Translations under genes and position numbers: made by a program | DNA from: an uncultured Paracoccaceae bacterium | GTDB lineage: Bacteria > Pseudomonadota > Alphaproteobacteria > Rhodobacterales > Rhodobacteraceae | NCBI GenBank assembly: GCA_905182105.1 | Contig: CAJJAR010000008.1 | Span: forward strand, 1 to 64,000 | DNA length: 64,000 nt | Direction: 5' to 3' | In this document: piece after piece, positions 10,730 to 19,071 of the stretch | How the letters are laid out: every line of letters starts with the position of its first letter | How positions within the stretch are numbered: the stretch's first letter is position 1 | Notes under the pieces: model-generated | What the model saw: the letters and a program-made list of their open reading frames with translations, nothing else | What the model was told of the DNA's origin: nothing | The model's database searches: none

Positions 10730-11962
10730 ATGTCCCATATCGCAGTCATCGGGGCCGGCATCACCGGTATCACCACAGCCTATTCCCTCGCTTCACGCGG
10801 ATACAAAGTCAGCGTATTTGATCGCAATCGTTACGCTGCGATGGAAACCTCTTTCGCCAATGGCGGTCAACTTAGTGCATCCAATGCCGAAGTTTGGACC
10901 CGTTGGGGCACCATCTTTAAGGGCCTCAAGTGGATGCTCAATTCTGATGCGCCCTTGTTGGTCAACCCAAAGCCAAGCTGGCACAAACTGTCATGGATGG
11001 CAGAGTTCATGGGCAACATCCCAAACTATGAAGCCCATACAATCGCCACCGCCAAAATGGCAATCGAGGCGCGTCAGCATCTGTTGCGCTTTGCTGGCGA
11101 AATTGGGTTTGAGTTCGACATGGAAAAACGTGGTATCCTCCACGTTTACAAATCCCAAGGCGAATTTGATCACGCTCGCCGCGTCAACGAAATGCTGACC
11201 AAGGCCGGTTTGGACCGTCGTGAAGTATCCGCTGCTGAAGTCCAAACAATCGAACCGGCCCTGAAAACAGATACCCTTGGCGGCTACTATACTGAGAGTG
11301 ATTTCACCGGCGACATCCACCTTTACGCCCGCGCCCTGTCAAAGGGCTGCGAAGCGATGGGCGTTGAGTTTCACTATAAGGCAAATGTGTCCGAGTACGA
11401 TCACACAGGCAATGGCGTAAAGCTAAGCTGGGACACCGACGATGGGGCCCAAGACGAACATTTTGACGGGATCGTCATCTGTGCAGGCGTTGGATCAAAA
11501 GCCATTGCAAGCGCCCTTGGGGACCGCGTGAACATCTATCCGGTCAAAGGATATTCAATCACCGTAAACCTTGACGACAAAGAATCCCAAGAAGCTGCAC
11601 CATGGGTCAGCTTGTTGGATGATGAAGCGAAAATCGTCACCTCACGCCTTGGCAAAAACCGCTTCCGCATTGCGGGAACGGCAGAATTCAATGGCTACAA
11701 TCTGGACATCCGCGATGACCGGATCAAACCACTGTGCAAGTGGTGTGAGACTTTCTTTCCAGAAGTATCAACTGAGCACTGCGTTCCGTGGGCAGGCTTG
11801 CGTCCAATGTTGCCATCCATGATGCCAAAGATCGGCCCAGGTTCAAAACCAGGCGTGTTCTACAACACAGGTCACGGACATTTGGGCTGGACATTGTCAG
11901 CCGCAACTGCCGAAGCAACAGCAGACTTTGTTGAAGCAAGCCGCGTCAAAAACGCAGCCTAA
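10730..11962 (+). CDS. dadA: DadA-like FAD-dependent amino-acid dehydrogenase
   Basis: The 410-residue protein belongs to the D-amino-acid dehydrogenase (DadA, DAO fold) family. It has the FAD-binding dinucleotide motif VIGAGITGITTAYSLASRG at the N-terminus, the TSFANGGQLSASNAE segment typical of DadA, and the C-terminal FAD-contact block YNTGHGHLGWTLSAATA. Such enzymes oxidatively deaminate amino acids and pass electrons to the respiratory chain. The tandem glycine riboswitch in its leader suggests that glycine is an inducer and perhaps a substrate, so a glycine dehydrogenase/oxidase role is an alternative to D-alanine use. The gene is monocistronic and ends at a bidirectional hairpin. Confidence 0.9.
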   Translation: MSHIAVIGAGITGITTAYSLASRGYKVSVFDRNRYAAMETSFANGGQLSASNAEVWTRWGTIFKGLKWMLNSDAPLLVNPKPSWHKLSWMAEFMGNIPNYEAHTIATAKMAIEARQHLLRFAGEIGFEFDMEKRGILHVYKSQGEFDHARRVNEMLTKAGLDRREVSAAEVQTIEPALKTDTLGGYYTESDFTGDIHLYARALSKGCEAMGVEFHYKANVSEYDHTGNGVKLSWDTDDGAQDEHFDGIVICAGVGSKAIASALGDRVNIYPVKGYSITVNLDDKESQEAAPWVSLLDDEAKIVTSRLGKNRFRIAGTAEFNGYNLDIRDDRIKPLCKWCETFFPEVSTEHCVPWAGLRPMLPSMMPKIGPGSKPGVFYNTGHGHLGWTLSAATAEATADFVEASRVKNAA

Positions 11963-11969
11963 GAATACG

Positions 11970-11994
11970 GCGCTTGCCCTCACTGGGCAGGCGC
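11970..11994. terminator. bidirectional terminator between dadA and dacB
   Basis: GCGCTTGCCC and GGGCAGGCGC pair across a 5-base loop with one G-U pair. The hairpin fills the short gap between the two convergent genes and touches the dacB stop codon. Confidence 0.6.
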
Positions 11995-13487
11995 TAACTG
12001 CTGTGTACAGCGCCCCAACGAGAAATCAGTTTCTGCTGCAATTTTTTGGAGCGGTTGTTGTAAGAGTTCGCACCCTTGGGTGCTTCACGATCCGCCTTTG
12101 AAATCCGCGCACGTATCTTTTCGTTACCCGTGAATATCGCAAAGGCAAGGACAGTGCCATCAGGCGTCGTCATATAGCCGCCTAACCCAGATACAAAATT
12201 CAGCGTCCCAGTTTTTGCATCAATCTTGATTGCTGAGTTCTCAATCACTTTGCGGCTCTCGTCACGCACAGGGATGCTTTTCAAGATCGGGCGCAGCGCG
12301 TTGCTGTCATAAACTTTGACCAGTGCCCCAACCATCGCGTCTGCTGTCATGCGGTTTGCAGCGCCAAGGCCCGAATGGTCCACCAGCCTCATACCCTGAA
12401 CGCCCAAAGCAGAGCGGGTCCATGCATTCATTTCAGTGGCAGACGCCTTCAGACCACTGACCTTGCCACGGCGTTTAACCGTCGCGGCCATACCCACCAT
12501 CTCAGCCGTTAGGTTGGTGGAGTACTTTAGCATGTCGCGCAAAATTTCACGCAACGGCGCACTTTGATGTGTGACCAATGCCGTTCCCGCCGATATCCGA
12601 TTCACAACCTTCACAGGTTTCAAACGAATGCCCTGCGCACCTGACATCGTCGCTAAAACATCAGCAGCATAAAGGGCAGGTTTTCGTACAGGCAACCAAC
12701 GTGCCCCACCACCACCCAGCACACCGCGGGCAACAGACCAATTATCAGCACCACCCTTGTCAGTGTAGGTAAAGACAGGCGAACTTCGGTTCGCGATGTT
12801 CATTTTTGCCATTGCCACATCCGGACGATATTTTGCAGTTCGCGCATCCATCGTGGTTGAATATTGGCCAGAATTGCGCCGCCATTCAAAGTGAATTCGG
12901 TTATAGTTTAACGCGATTCCACTCACCGCAGGGCTGTAAACCACCTGAACCGGCTGATCTTTGTCGATGGTTTTGACGCGTGGCAGCGCGCCATCGTAGG
13001 CTAAAAACCTACCCTTAACTTCAGTGATACCAGCCGCCTTTAGCTGACCTGCCATCTTAGCTAAGTCATCGGTGGTCAGCATGGGGTCACCACCACCGAC
13101 CAAAATTAAATCGCCCTGAACCACGCCACCAACGATACTACCGGTTGCAATCAGGCGTGTGCGAAACCGATGGTTCGCACCCAAAACATCCAACGCATAC
13201 AGGGCCGTGACCGCCTTTGTCACACTGGCAGGTGCAACAGATACGTTGCCGTTCATCCCCTCAATACGCGCACCTGTTTTTGCATTTGCCACAGCAAACG
13301 TCACGCGCCCACTGACCTGTGAGGCACGCACAAGGGCATCGGCACTTTTGACAACAACCTTGGGCGCATCCGCACCGCGCAGCGCAGGACGCAGCGAAGA
13401 CAGCGGTGCTTCGGCCAAAACCGCAGTCGTTCCAAGGTAAGAAATAGCAGTGCTAATAAATGAGCGTCGTGAAATATCTTTTAACAT
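11994..13487 (-). CDS. dacB: D-Ala-D-Ala carboxypeptidase/endopeptidase (PBP4 type)
   Basis: This is a class C low-molecular-weight penicillin-binding protein that trims or cleaves peptidoglycan cross-links in the periplasm. The 497-residue protein has all three active-site motifs: SVTK near residue 88, the SxN motif STN in KYSTNLTAEMVG near residue 330, and KTG in DAKTGTLNFVSG near residue 425. The N-terminus MLKDISRRSFISTAISYLG has twin arginines and a hydrophobic stretch, suggesting Tat or Sec export. It is divergent from the EamA transporter gene. A role with the rod-shape genes in the window is general cell-wall remodelling. Confidence 0.93.
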   Translation of the reverse strand: MLKDISRRSFISTAISYLGTTAVLAEAPLSSLRPALRGADAPKVVVKSADALVRASQVSGRVTFAVANAKTGARIEGMNGNVSVAPASVTKAVTALYALDVLGANHRFRTRLIATGSIVGGVVQGDLILVGGGDPMLTTDDLAKMAGQLKAAGITEVKGRFLAYDGALPRVKTIDKDQPVQVVYSPAVSGIALNYNRIHFEWRRNSGQYSTTMDARTAKYRPDVAMAKMNIANRSSPVFTYTDKGGADNWSVARGVLGGGGARWLPVRKPALYAADVLATMSGAQGIRLKPVKVVNRISAGTALVTHQSAPLREILRDMLKYSTNLTAEMVGMAATVKRRGKVSGLKASATEMNAWTRSALGVQGMRLVDHSGLGAANRMTADAMVGALVKVYDSNALRPILKSIPVRDESRKVIENSAIKIDAKTGTLNFVSGLGGYMTTPDGTVLAFAIFTGNEKIRARISKADREAPKGANSYNNRSKKLQQKLISRWGAVHSS

Positions 13488-13575
13488 ATTGAGGAGTTAA
13501 CCAATGAATTGTGACAAGCTCAAGTCACAGATCGTACACGTTTGCATCCATTAAATGGCATGATAGCGATTAGCC

Positions 13576-14415
13576 ATGAGCAAACTTAGCACCCAATCTA
13601 TCCTTATCATGTTTGTCGCCATGTCGATGATCCCCGCAGGGGACACCGCAGGCAAACTGCTCAGCTGGGGTTTGGGTGCCCATCCAATCTATGTGTCATG
13701 GTCGCGGTTTTTCATTGGAACCCTGATGGTGCTCCCTTTCATTCCAAAAGGAACTTGGGCGCTTTTAAAAGACATCCGTGTCTGGGGTCGTGCGCTCTTG
13801 ATGGCAACGGGGCTTAGCTGCATTCAGATGGCGCTGTCCTTAGAACCCATCGCCGATGTCTTCGCCGCCTTCTTTATCGGCCCCTTGGTCAGTTACGTTC
13901 TGGCAACCATATTCCTGCGTGAAACCATCACATGGCAACGCACAGCTTTAATTTTCCTTGGCTTCATTGGTGTACTCATCGTTGTGCGCCCCGGTTCAGA
14001 CGCTGGAGTTGGTCTGCTATGGGCCGTGGCAGCTGGAACCTGTTATGGTGCGTTCCTTACCGCATCACGTTGGATCGCGCATCTAGGCACGCCCATTGGG
14101 TTAACCTTTACACAGCTGTTTATCAGCGCCTTGGTTTTGGCTCCCATCGGGGCAATGAACATCCCTACTCTCACTGGCGAAATCATGTGGCTTACAACAC
14201 TATCGGCCCTGTTCTCGATGCTGGGCAACCTACTGCTGCTTTACGCCTATAAAACAGTACCCGCGACGAGACTTGCGCCATTGGTCTATTTCCAGCTTTT
14301 AGCAGCCGTCATTTTGGGTTGGGTGTTCTTTGAAACTTGGCCTGCGATGCTCACGTGGGTCGGACTTTTGATCGTCATGGGCGCAGGGATCACATCGGCA
14401 CGCCTGCGCGCCTAA
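13576..14415 (+). CDS. EamA/DMT-superfamily transporter
   Basis: The hydrophobic 279-residue protein has about ten membrane segments in two homologous halves, the pattern of drug/metabolite transporters (EamA domains). The first half starts [21 protein letters not shown] and the second half ends [21 protein letters not shown]. The substrate cannot be told from sequence. Its TAA stop overlaps the TAG of nadD, which converges on it, so the two genes share their last three or four bases. It is divergent from dacB. Confidence 0.88.
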   Translation: MSKLSTQSILIMFVAMSMIPAGDTAGKLLSWGLGAHPIYVSWSRFFIGTLMVLPFIPKGTWALLKDIRVWGRALLMATGLSCIQMALSLEPIADVFAAFFIGPLVSYVLATIFLRETITWQRTALIFLGFIGVLIVVRPGSDAGVGLLWAVAAGTCYGAFLTASRWIAHLGTPIGLTFTQLFISALVLAPIGAMNIPTLTGEIMWLTTLSALFSMLGNLLLLYAYKTVPATRLAPLVYFQLLAAVILGWVFFETWPAMLTWVGLLIVMGAGITSARLRA

Positions 14416-15014
14416 GCGGTCCAGCCACCCGCTGCACGAATAGCGGTCGAAGACTGGTCCACCATTGGCACATTCACAAAGCACCACGCCGGTGCCTCAA
14501 CACGTGACAACATCTGCGAATGACGCCCTGCAATACGGTTTGCGCGAAACAGACGCGCTGCTGGCGACATACGGGCAGAAATACGATCACTGGGGCGGGC
14601 CAACACACCAATCGCGACGTTCTCCATAATCCACTGCCAGTCCTGCCACAGATGGAACTGTGCCAAGTTATCAGCGCCCATCAACCACACAAACCGAACC
14701 CCGCGATACCGCGCCTGCAAAGCTTGCAATGTCTGGGCGGTATAACGCGTCCCAAGCTGGCGTTCGATATCCGTAACCTCGACCCGCGGGTGATCCATCA
14801 CCGACCGCGCACGCTCCATCCGCTGTTCAATCGGCGCAGGGCCACGATCCTTCAACGGATTACCTGGCGACACCATCCACCAAACGCGGTCCACGCCAAA
14901 CCGCTTCAACGCTTCACGCGTAATATGCGCATGACCCGCATGGGCGGGATCAAAGGAACCACCAAGCAGGCCAATAGTCTGCCCACTGCGGGCATATGGA
15001 TATGAAGACTTCAT
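14412..15014 (-). CDS. nadD: nicotinate-nucleotide adenylyltransferase
   Basis: NadD converts nicotinate mononucleotide and ATP to deamido-NAD in NAD biosynthesis; the amidating step, NadE, is encoded at 25.7 kb. The 200-residue protein has the nucleotidyltransferase motif [14 protein letters not shown] near its start and the ISSTxxR-like block DQSSTAIR near the end. The frame is open upstream to 15116, but the ATG at 15014 ([10 protein letters not shown]) fits family length and lies just before the core. It is convergent with the EamA gene and divergent from ettA. In many relatives nadD is next to rsfS; that is not the case here. Confidence 0.93.
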   Translation of the reverse strand: MKSSYPYARSGQTIGLLGGSFDPAHAGHAHITREALKRFGVDRVWWMVSPGNPLKDRGPAPIEQRMERARSVMDHPRVEVTDIERQLGTRYTAQTLQALQARYRGVRFVWLMGADNLAQFHLWQDWQWIMENVAIGVLARPSDRISARMSPAARLFRANRIAGRHSQMLSRVEAPAWCFVNVPMVDQSSTAIRAAGGWTA

Positions 15015-15151
15015 GCTGCTTGTTGCCCGTTTGAACCCCGCAATGTCAATCAACCAGCACATTTGTACCGCATGTTCGAACATGGTTGAAGCAGCGCCAA
15101 TCCCACGATAAGACATCCCGCAACCTAGTCCTTATATATCGGAGCATCCAA

Positions 15152-16810
15152 ATGGCCGCTGCTTATCAATACGTTTACCACATGTCCGGCGTCTCAAAAA
15201 CCTACCCAGGCGGCAAGAAATGCTTTGAAAACATTAACCTAAACTTCCTACCTGGTGTGAAAATCGGTGTGGTTGGGGCCAACGGCGCGGGTAAATCCAC
15301 GCTGATGAAGATTATGGCGGGCATGGACAAAGACTTTACCGGCGAAGCGTGGCACGCTGAGGGGGCCAAAGTTGGCTACCTCCCGCAGGAGCCAAAGCTG
15401 GACGAAACCCTATCCGTCCGTGAAAACGTGATGCTGGGTGTGGCCGAAAAGAAAGCCGTCCTTGATCGCTACAACGACCTTGCGATGAACTATTCTGATG
15501 AGACTGCCGACGAAATGGGCAAGCTTCAGGATCAGATCGACGCGGAAAACCTGTGGGATCTAGACTCCCAAATCGACGTTTCTATGGAAGCGCTACGCTG
15601 CCCAGCCGATGACGCGAACATCGCAGACCTATCAGGTGGTGAAGCCCGCCGCGTGGCCCTGTGCCAACTGTTGCTGTCCGCACCTGACATGCTGCTCCTC
15701 GATGAACCAACCAACCACTTGGACGCTGAAACAATCGCATGGCTGCAACAACACCTGATCGATTACAAAGGCACCATCCTGATCGTAACCCACGACCGCT
15801 ACTTCCTTGACTCCATCACCAGCTGGATCTTGGAATTGGACCGCGGCAGTGGTGTGCCATGGGAAGGGAACTACTCTTCTTGGGTCGACCAAAAAGCCAA
15901 GCGCCTGATGCAAGAAGCCCGTGAAGACAAATCACGTCAAAAGACTATGCAACGCGAGCTGGAGTGGATGCGCCAAGGGGCCAAAGCCCGTCAGGCAAAA
16001 TCCAAGGCACGTATCAGCGCCTATAACGAGATGGCCGACGTGTCAGAGCGCGAAAAACTAACATACGCGCAGATCGTTATCCCGAACGGCCAACGCCTTG
16101 GGAACAAAGTGATCGAGATCGAAGGGCTGAAAAAAGCCATGGGCGACAAGCTGTTGATCGATGGTCTAACGCTTTCCATTCCTCCGGGCGGTATCGTCGG
16201 TGTGATCGGGCCAAACGGCGCGGGTAAATCCACACTGTTCAAAATGCTCACGGGCCAAGAACAGCCTGACGAGGGTACAGTTGAAATCGGCAACACGGTT
16301 GAACTGTCCTACGTGGATCAGTCACGCGATGACCTGAACCCTGATGATAACGTTTGGGAAGCCATCTCTGGCGGTGCCGAGCTGATTGTACTGGGCGACG
16401 CCGAAGTAAACTCACGCGCCTATTGCTCGTCGTTCAACTTTAAAGGCTCCGCGCAACAGAAAAAAGTCGGGCTACTGTCCGGTGGTGAGCGCAACCGTGT
16501 TCACATGGCGCGCCTGCTCAAAGACGGCGGCAACGTGCTGCTCCTCGATGAGCCGACCAATGACTTGGACGTAGAAACACTGCGTGCGCTCGAAGACGCG
16601 CTTGTTGATTTCGCAGGCTGTGCGGTCGTCATTTCGCACGACCGTTTCTTCCTCGACCGTATCTGTACACACATGTTGGCGTTTGAAGGCGATTCACACG
16701 TTGAATGGTTTGAAGGCAACTTCGAAGATTATGAAGAAGACAAGAAACGCCGTTTGGGTGCCGATGCGATGGAGCCTAAGCGTCTGAAGCATAAAAAGTT
16801 TACGCGTTAA
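15152..16810 (+). CDS. ettA: energy-dependent translational throttle protein EttA
   Basis: EttA is an ABC-F ATPase that binds the ribosomal E-site and gates the first elongation step according to ADP/ATP level. The 552-residue protein has two ATPase domains with Walker A GANGAGKST and GPNGAGKST, signatures LSGGEARR and LSGGERNR, and Walker B LLLDEPTN in both. An arm and a charged linker (KSRQKTMQRELEWMRQGAKARQ) follow the first domain. The start at 15152 gives the family N-terminus (YQYVYHMSGVSKTYPGGKK); the longer frame from 15086 lies inside the nadD promoter region. A probable terminator follows at 16882. Confidence 0.97.
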   Translation: MAAAYQYVYHMSGVSKTYPGGKKCFENINLNFLPGVKIGVVGANGAGKSTLMKIMAGMDKDFTGEAWHAEGAKVGYLPQEPKLDETLSVRENVMLGVAEKKAVLDRYNDLAMNYSDETADEMGKLQDQIDAENLWDLDSQIDVSMEALRCPADDANIADLSGGEARRVALCQLLLSAPDMLLLDEPTNHLDAETIAWLQQHLIDYKGTILIVTHDRYFLDSITSWILELDRGSGVPWEGNYSSWVDQKAKRLMQEAREDKSRQKTMQRELEWMRQGAKARQAKSKARISAYNEMADVSEREKLTYAQIVIPNGQRLGNKVIEIEGLKKAMGDKLLIDGLTLSIPPGGIVGVIGPNGAGKSTLFKMLTGQEQPDEGTVEIGNTVELSYVDQSRDDLNPDDNVWEAISGGAELIVLGDAEVNSRAYCSSFNFKGSAQQKKVGLLSGGERNRVHMARLLKDGGNVLLLDEPTNDLDVETLRALEDALVDFAGCAVVISHDRFFLDRICTHMLAFEGDSHVEWFEGNFEDYEEDKKRRLGADAMEPKRLKHKKFTR

Positions 16811-16881
16811 TTTAACGAAGTTAATTTAACGGGTGCGAGGCAGGGTGCGCATGAGTGTATTCTGTCTCGCGGTCGGTAATG

Positions 16882-16905
16882 CTGGGAATTTCCCCCAGTT
16901 TTGTT
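16882..16905 (+). terminator. terminator downstream of ettA
   Basis: CTGGG and CCCAG arms enclose a 7-base loop and are followed by TTTTGTT, about 70 bases after the ettA stop. Confidence 0.5.
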
Positions 16906-16916
16906 AGGTAGTAAAT

Positions 16917-17348
16917 ATGTCATTTGACAAAACAGAAATTAAGAACAGCTGATCATAGACTAAGTTGCACGAATTCGTCGCGGGTTTAACCAACGAAGAA
17001 CAAGCCGCTCTAACAGGCTGGTTAACCGAATTGCTGAAAATTAAAGCTTCTAAAACAACAAGAAAACAGAATCTGAACCAACTTTCAGCTCTACTAAAAA
17101 AATCCACTCCACTACTTCCAGTTATAAAACATCTTGCCAATGAGACAAACCGCATTGTCTGGGTGGAGCGAAAGGGTGGATTCCGCTCATTTATCGCTGG
17201 TAGTGCTTTTGCAATTTTTCTATTCGGATTTCAAGGTGCTGGAATAGCAGCATTCGGCACCGCCGTCAGCCTACCCTTATAGGTTGTCTTCGGCGGAGGA
17301 AGTACCCTCGCCTATTCACTCCTAAATGAACTACGAAAAGACAAATAA
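16917..17348 (+). pseudogene. small putative membrane protein broken by three stops
   Basis: From ATG 16917 one frame runs 144 codons to TAA at 17346-17348. It is interrupted only by in-frame TGA (16950-16952), TAG (16956-16958) and TAG (17280-17282); no frameshift is needed. The predicted product starts MSFDKTEIKNS, has a helical charged middle (LTNEEQAALTGWLTELLKIK) and ends with one hydrophobic segment (FIAGSAFAIFLFGFQGAG) before a charged tail ELRKDK. I do not recognise the family. Restart at TTG 16965 could give a shortened 105-residue product, but without a good ribosome site. It sits in a small decayed patch next to a REP-like repeat. Confidence 0.55.
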
Positions 17349-17349
17349 T

Positions 17350-17421
17350 GTAGGGCGGGGTTCACCCGCCATAACCACCCATCAAAAATCACCAATATCG
17401 GCGGGGTGAACCCTGCCCTAC
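17350..17421. repeat. REP-like inverted repeat
   Basis: Two arms of about 21-22 bases, GTAGGGCGGGGTTCACC.. and the near-perfect reverse complement ..GGTGAACCCTGCCCTAC, flank a 29-base loop. There is one mismatch and one bulged base. The layout (long GC-rich arms, intergenic, directly after a pseudogene) resembles repetitive extragenic palindromes or a small non-autonomous element. No second copy was noticed in this window, so repetitiveness is inferred. Confidence 0.6.
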
Positions 17422-17623
17422 GCTTTCCATGCCCATTCGGCGTTTGCGTAACGCCCCGCTGCCATCCCACGATGCACCGATGACATGCACCAAATTACTC
17501 ACTCTATCCTTACCGAACCGTTAAAACCCACCACACCTCACTCACACAGCTGCCCCCAACCACGCCCTTTCGTCTCAGACCCCTCCGCCTGTTCCGCCGC
17601 TAAAATCACCGTTTGTCGATCCT

Positions 17624-17932
17624 TCAGCATGATCGCTTCTGCCTCCAGCAGATACCCCCCTTCATCTCTAGATAGGTCGCCAAGATCCGATTGATCCGCG
17701 CCTGATATCCCTGTCCCATCGCCTTGAACGCTTTGGCCACGGGCGCGTCCAGATACAGCGTCACCTTCTGCTTGGGCGCATGGCAGTCTAGGTCCACCAC
17801 AATAATGTGCCACGCGTCTGGCACCTCTTCGCGGACCTCCTGCATCGGGACTCGATCTTCACTCGACGACCACATGTGATAGATAAGGCGTCGCCACGCT
17901 AGTTTCTCTGATTTGCTGATTTGCGCCAACAC
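17624..17932 (-). CDS. orphan BrnA/DUF4415-like antitoxin, probably frameshifted
   Basis: The 102-residue frame (GTG start at 17932) carries the BrnA/DUF4415 signature KQKVTLYLDAPVAKAFKAMG followed by GQGYQARINRILATY, a ribbon-helix-helix DNA-binding module. BrnA is the antitoxin and autorepressor of BrnT-BrnA pairs. No BrnT toxin gene is beside it, so it is an orphan or a decayed pair. A run of six G bases near 17652 comes just before an implausible Trp/Cys-rich ending. In another frame the coding-like helix LLEAEAIMLKDRQTVILAAEQ continues to 17538. A one-base slip at the G run would join them, giving about 130 residues. Whether it is functional is therefore open. Confidence 0.6.
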   Translation of the reverse strand: MLAQISKSEKLAWRRLIYHMWSSSEDRVPMQEVREEVPDAWHIIVVDLDCHAPKQKVTLYLDAPVAKAFKAMGQGYQARINRILATYLEMKGGICWRQKRSC

Positions 17933-18125
17933 GTCACCCCGTTTTTAGCCTGCCCTCACAGCCTGCTAGAAATCCTTTAACGCGTCCAAAATAGAGCTTG
18001 CGCCGCGCACCGACGTTATACCGACGCGATACATACGCTGTACCGATTTGCCATTTGGCCCTTCAAAATATGATCATGCACAATTGTCGCAGCCCAAAGA
18101 TACCCCTTGCCCGAATCCTAAACCT

Positions 18126-18139
18126 CTGCCATATGGCAG
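18126..18139. promoter_or_regulatory. perfect palindrome upstream of first csp
   Basis: CTGCCATATGGCAG is a perfect 14-base palindrome located about 120 bases before the first cold-shock gene, close to where its promoter is expected. It could be an operator or part of RNA structure; there is no direct evidence for either. Confidence 0.3.
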
Positions 18140-18177
18140 CTGCTTACGTTATCTTTTTCGACCACTGTCTCGTTTAC

Positions 18178-18259
18178 ACGGCTTCAGTCTTTCGATCACA
18201 GACCGACCACGCCGAGCCATCGCACTTACGCGGATGGCAGTAAATTGGAGACTACGGAT
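18178..18259 (+). promoter_or_regulatory. structured 5' leader of first csp gene
   Basis: The leader contains CGGCTTCAGTCTTTCGAT, then a second block ending GGCAGTAA, then TTGGAG before the ATG. The same order of blocks occurs in the leader of the second csp. CCATCGC (18217-18223) pairs with GCGGATGG (18230-18237), giving a hairpin just before the ribosome site. GGCTT pairs with GAGCC further up, partly in competition. This looks like a cold-shock leader of the cspA thermometer kind, but the primary sequence is not that of E. coli. Confidence 0.55.
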
Positions 18260-18466
18260 ATGGCTAATGGCACCGTAAAATGGTTTAACACAACTAAAGG
18301 TTTCGGCTTTATCGCACCTGAAGGCGGAGCAAAAGATGTGTTTGTACACATCTCTGCAGTTGAGCGCGCAGGCCTAACAGGCTTGGCTGACAACCAGCAA
18401 GTAACATTCGACATCGAAGCTGGCCGTGACGGTCGCGAATCTGCGACTAATATCGCACTCGCATAA
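18260..18466 (+). CDS. cold-shock protein (CspA family), copy 1
   Basis: The 68-residue single cold-shock domain binds single-stranded RNA and DNA and acts as an RNA chaperone. RNP1 is KGFGFIAP and RNP2 is VFVHISAV; MANGTVKWFN is the usual N-terminus. An ATG five codons upstream is less likely because TTGGAG is well placed for 18260. It differs from copy 2 at only about a dozen positions, so the pair is a tandem duplication. A strong terminator follows directly. Confidence 0.97.
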   Translation: MANGTVKWFNTTKGFGFIAPEGGAKDVFVHISAVERAGLTGLADNQQVTFDIEAGRDGRESATNIALA

Positions 18467-18490
18467 GCTTCTTTGCTTAACGATTAGAAG

Positions 18491-18522
18491 GGCCGGATAC
18501 TGTAAAGTGTCCGGTCTTTTTT
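18491..18522 (+). terminator. terminator of first csp gene
   Basis: GGCCGGATAC pairs with GTGTCCGGTC (two G-U pairs) around a 6-base loop and is followed by a run of six T bases. Confidence 0.85.
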
Positions 18523-18716
18523 ATGCCTGATCGAAATTTTGTTCATTTTTATCAATGGAACAACAGGTAGCTAGAACACTGTTATTGTAAGATTTAATAG
18601 ATTTCAAGAATATCCCACTCAGCAGATTTTCGCTGTTAAGTGCTCTCGTCTTGAAATTGTTACCCACAGACCCCATATTACCTGTGCGACGTTACACCTA
18701 TCGACCCTACTGCTCC

Positions 18717-18797
18717 TTTCGGCTCAGTCTCTCGATGTGATTATGACCTAGCCGACCTGCCGCATACTGTGGGCAGTAATATACAGGAGTACAGACG
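18717..18797 (+). promoter_or_regulatory. structured 5' leader of second csp gene
   Basis: The leader repeats the block order of the copy-1 leader: TTTCGGCTCAGTCTCTCGAT, then a hairpin ending GGGCAGTAA, then CAGGAG. TCGGCT (18719-18724) pairs with AGCCGA (18750-18755). CTGCC (18757-18761) pairs with GGCAG (18772-18776). The hairpin bases differ from copy 1 while pairing is kept, which supports an RNA structure. Confidence 0.55.
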
Positions 18798-19004
18798 ATG
18801 GCTAATGGCACCGTCAAATGGTTCAACTCAACTAAAGGCTTCGGCTTTATCGCACCAGATGGTGGCGGAAATGACGTATTCGTACACATCTCTGCAGTTG
18901 AACGCGCTGGCCTTACAGGCTTGGCAGACAACCAAAAAGTAACTTTCGATATCGAACCTGGCCGTGATGGCCGCGAAAGCGCTGCGAACCTAGCACTGTC
19001 TTAA
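18798..19004 (+). CDS. cold-shock protein (CspA family), copy 2
   Basis: Second 68-residue cold-shock domain protein, with RNP1 KGFGFIAP and RNP2 VFVHISAV intact. It is preceded by CAGGAG at normal spacing. Compared with copy 1, changes such as EGGAKD to DGGGND are conservative, so both copies should bind nucleic acid in the same way. Separate terminators after each copy show that they are two independent transcription units rather than an operon, which would allow different temperature or growth-phase control. Confidence 0.97.
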   Translation: MANGTVKWFNSTKGFGFIAPDGGGNDVFVHISAVERAGLTGLADNQKVTFDIEPGRDGRESAANLALS

Positions 19005-19036
19005 GCTACTGGTTTTATAACCGGATTATAATACTA

Positions 19037-19062
19037 AAACGGACGCAAGCGCGTCCGTTTTT
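19037..19062. terminator. terminator between second csp and tesA
   Basis: AAAACGGACGC and GCGTCCGTTTT pair almost perfectly around AAGC and are followed by T bases on the plus strand and by TTTTAG on the minus strand. It serves both convergent genes. Confidence 0.85.
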
Positions 19063-19071
19063 CTGTTTCTA

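Noticed and set aside
10533-11198. 221-residue plus-strand frame covering the riboswitch and 5' part of dadA
   Set aside because: It overlaps the glycine aptamers and dadA in another frame; composition is random-like.
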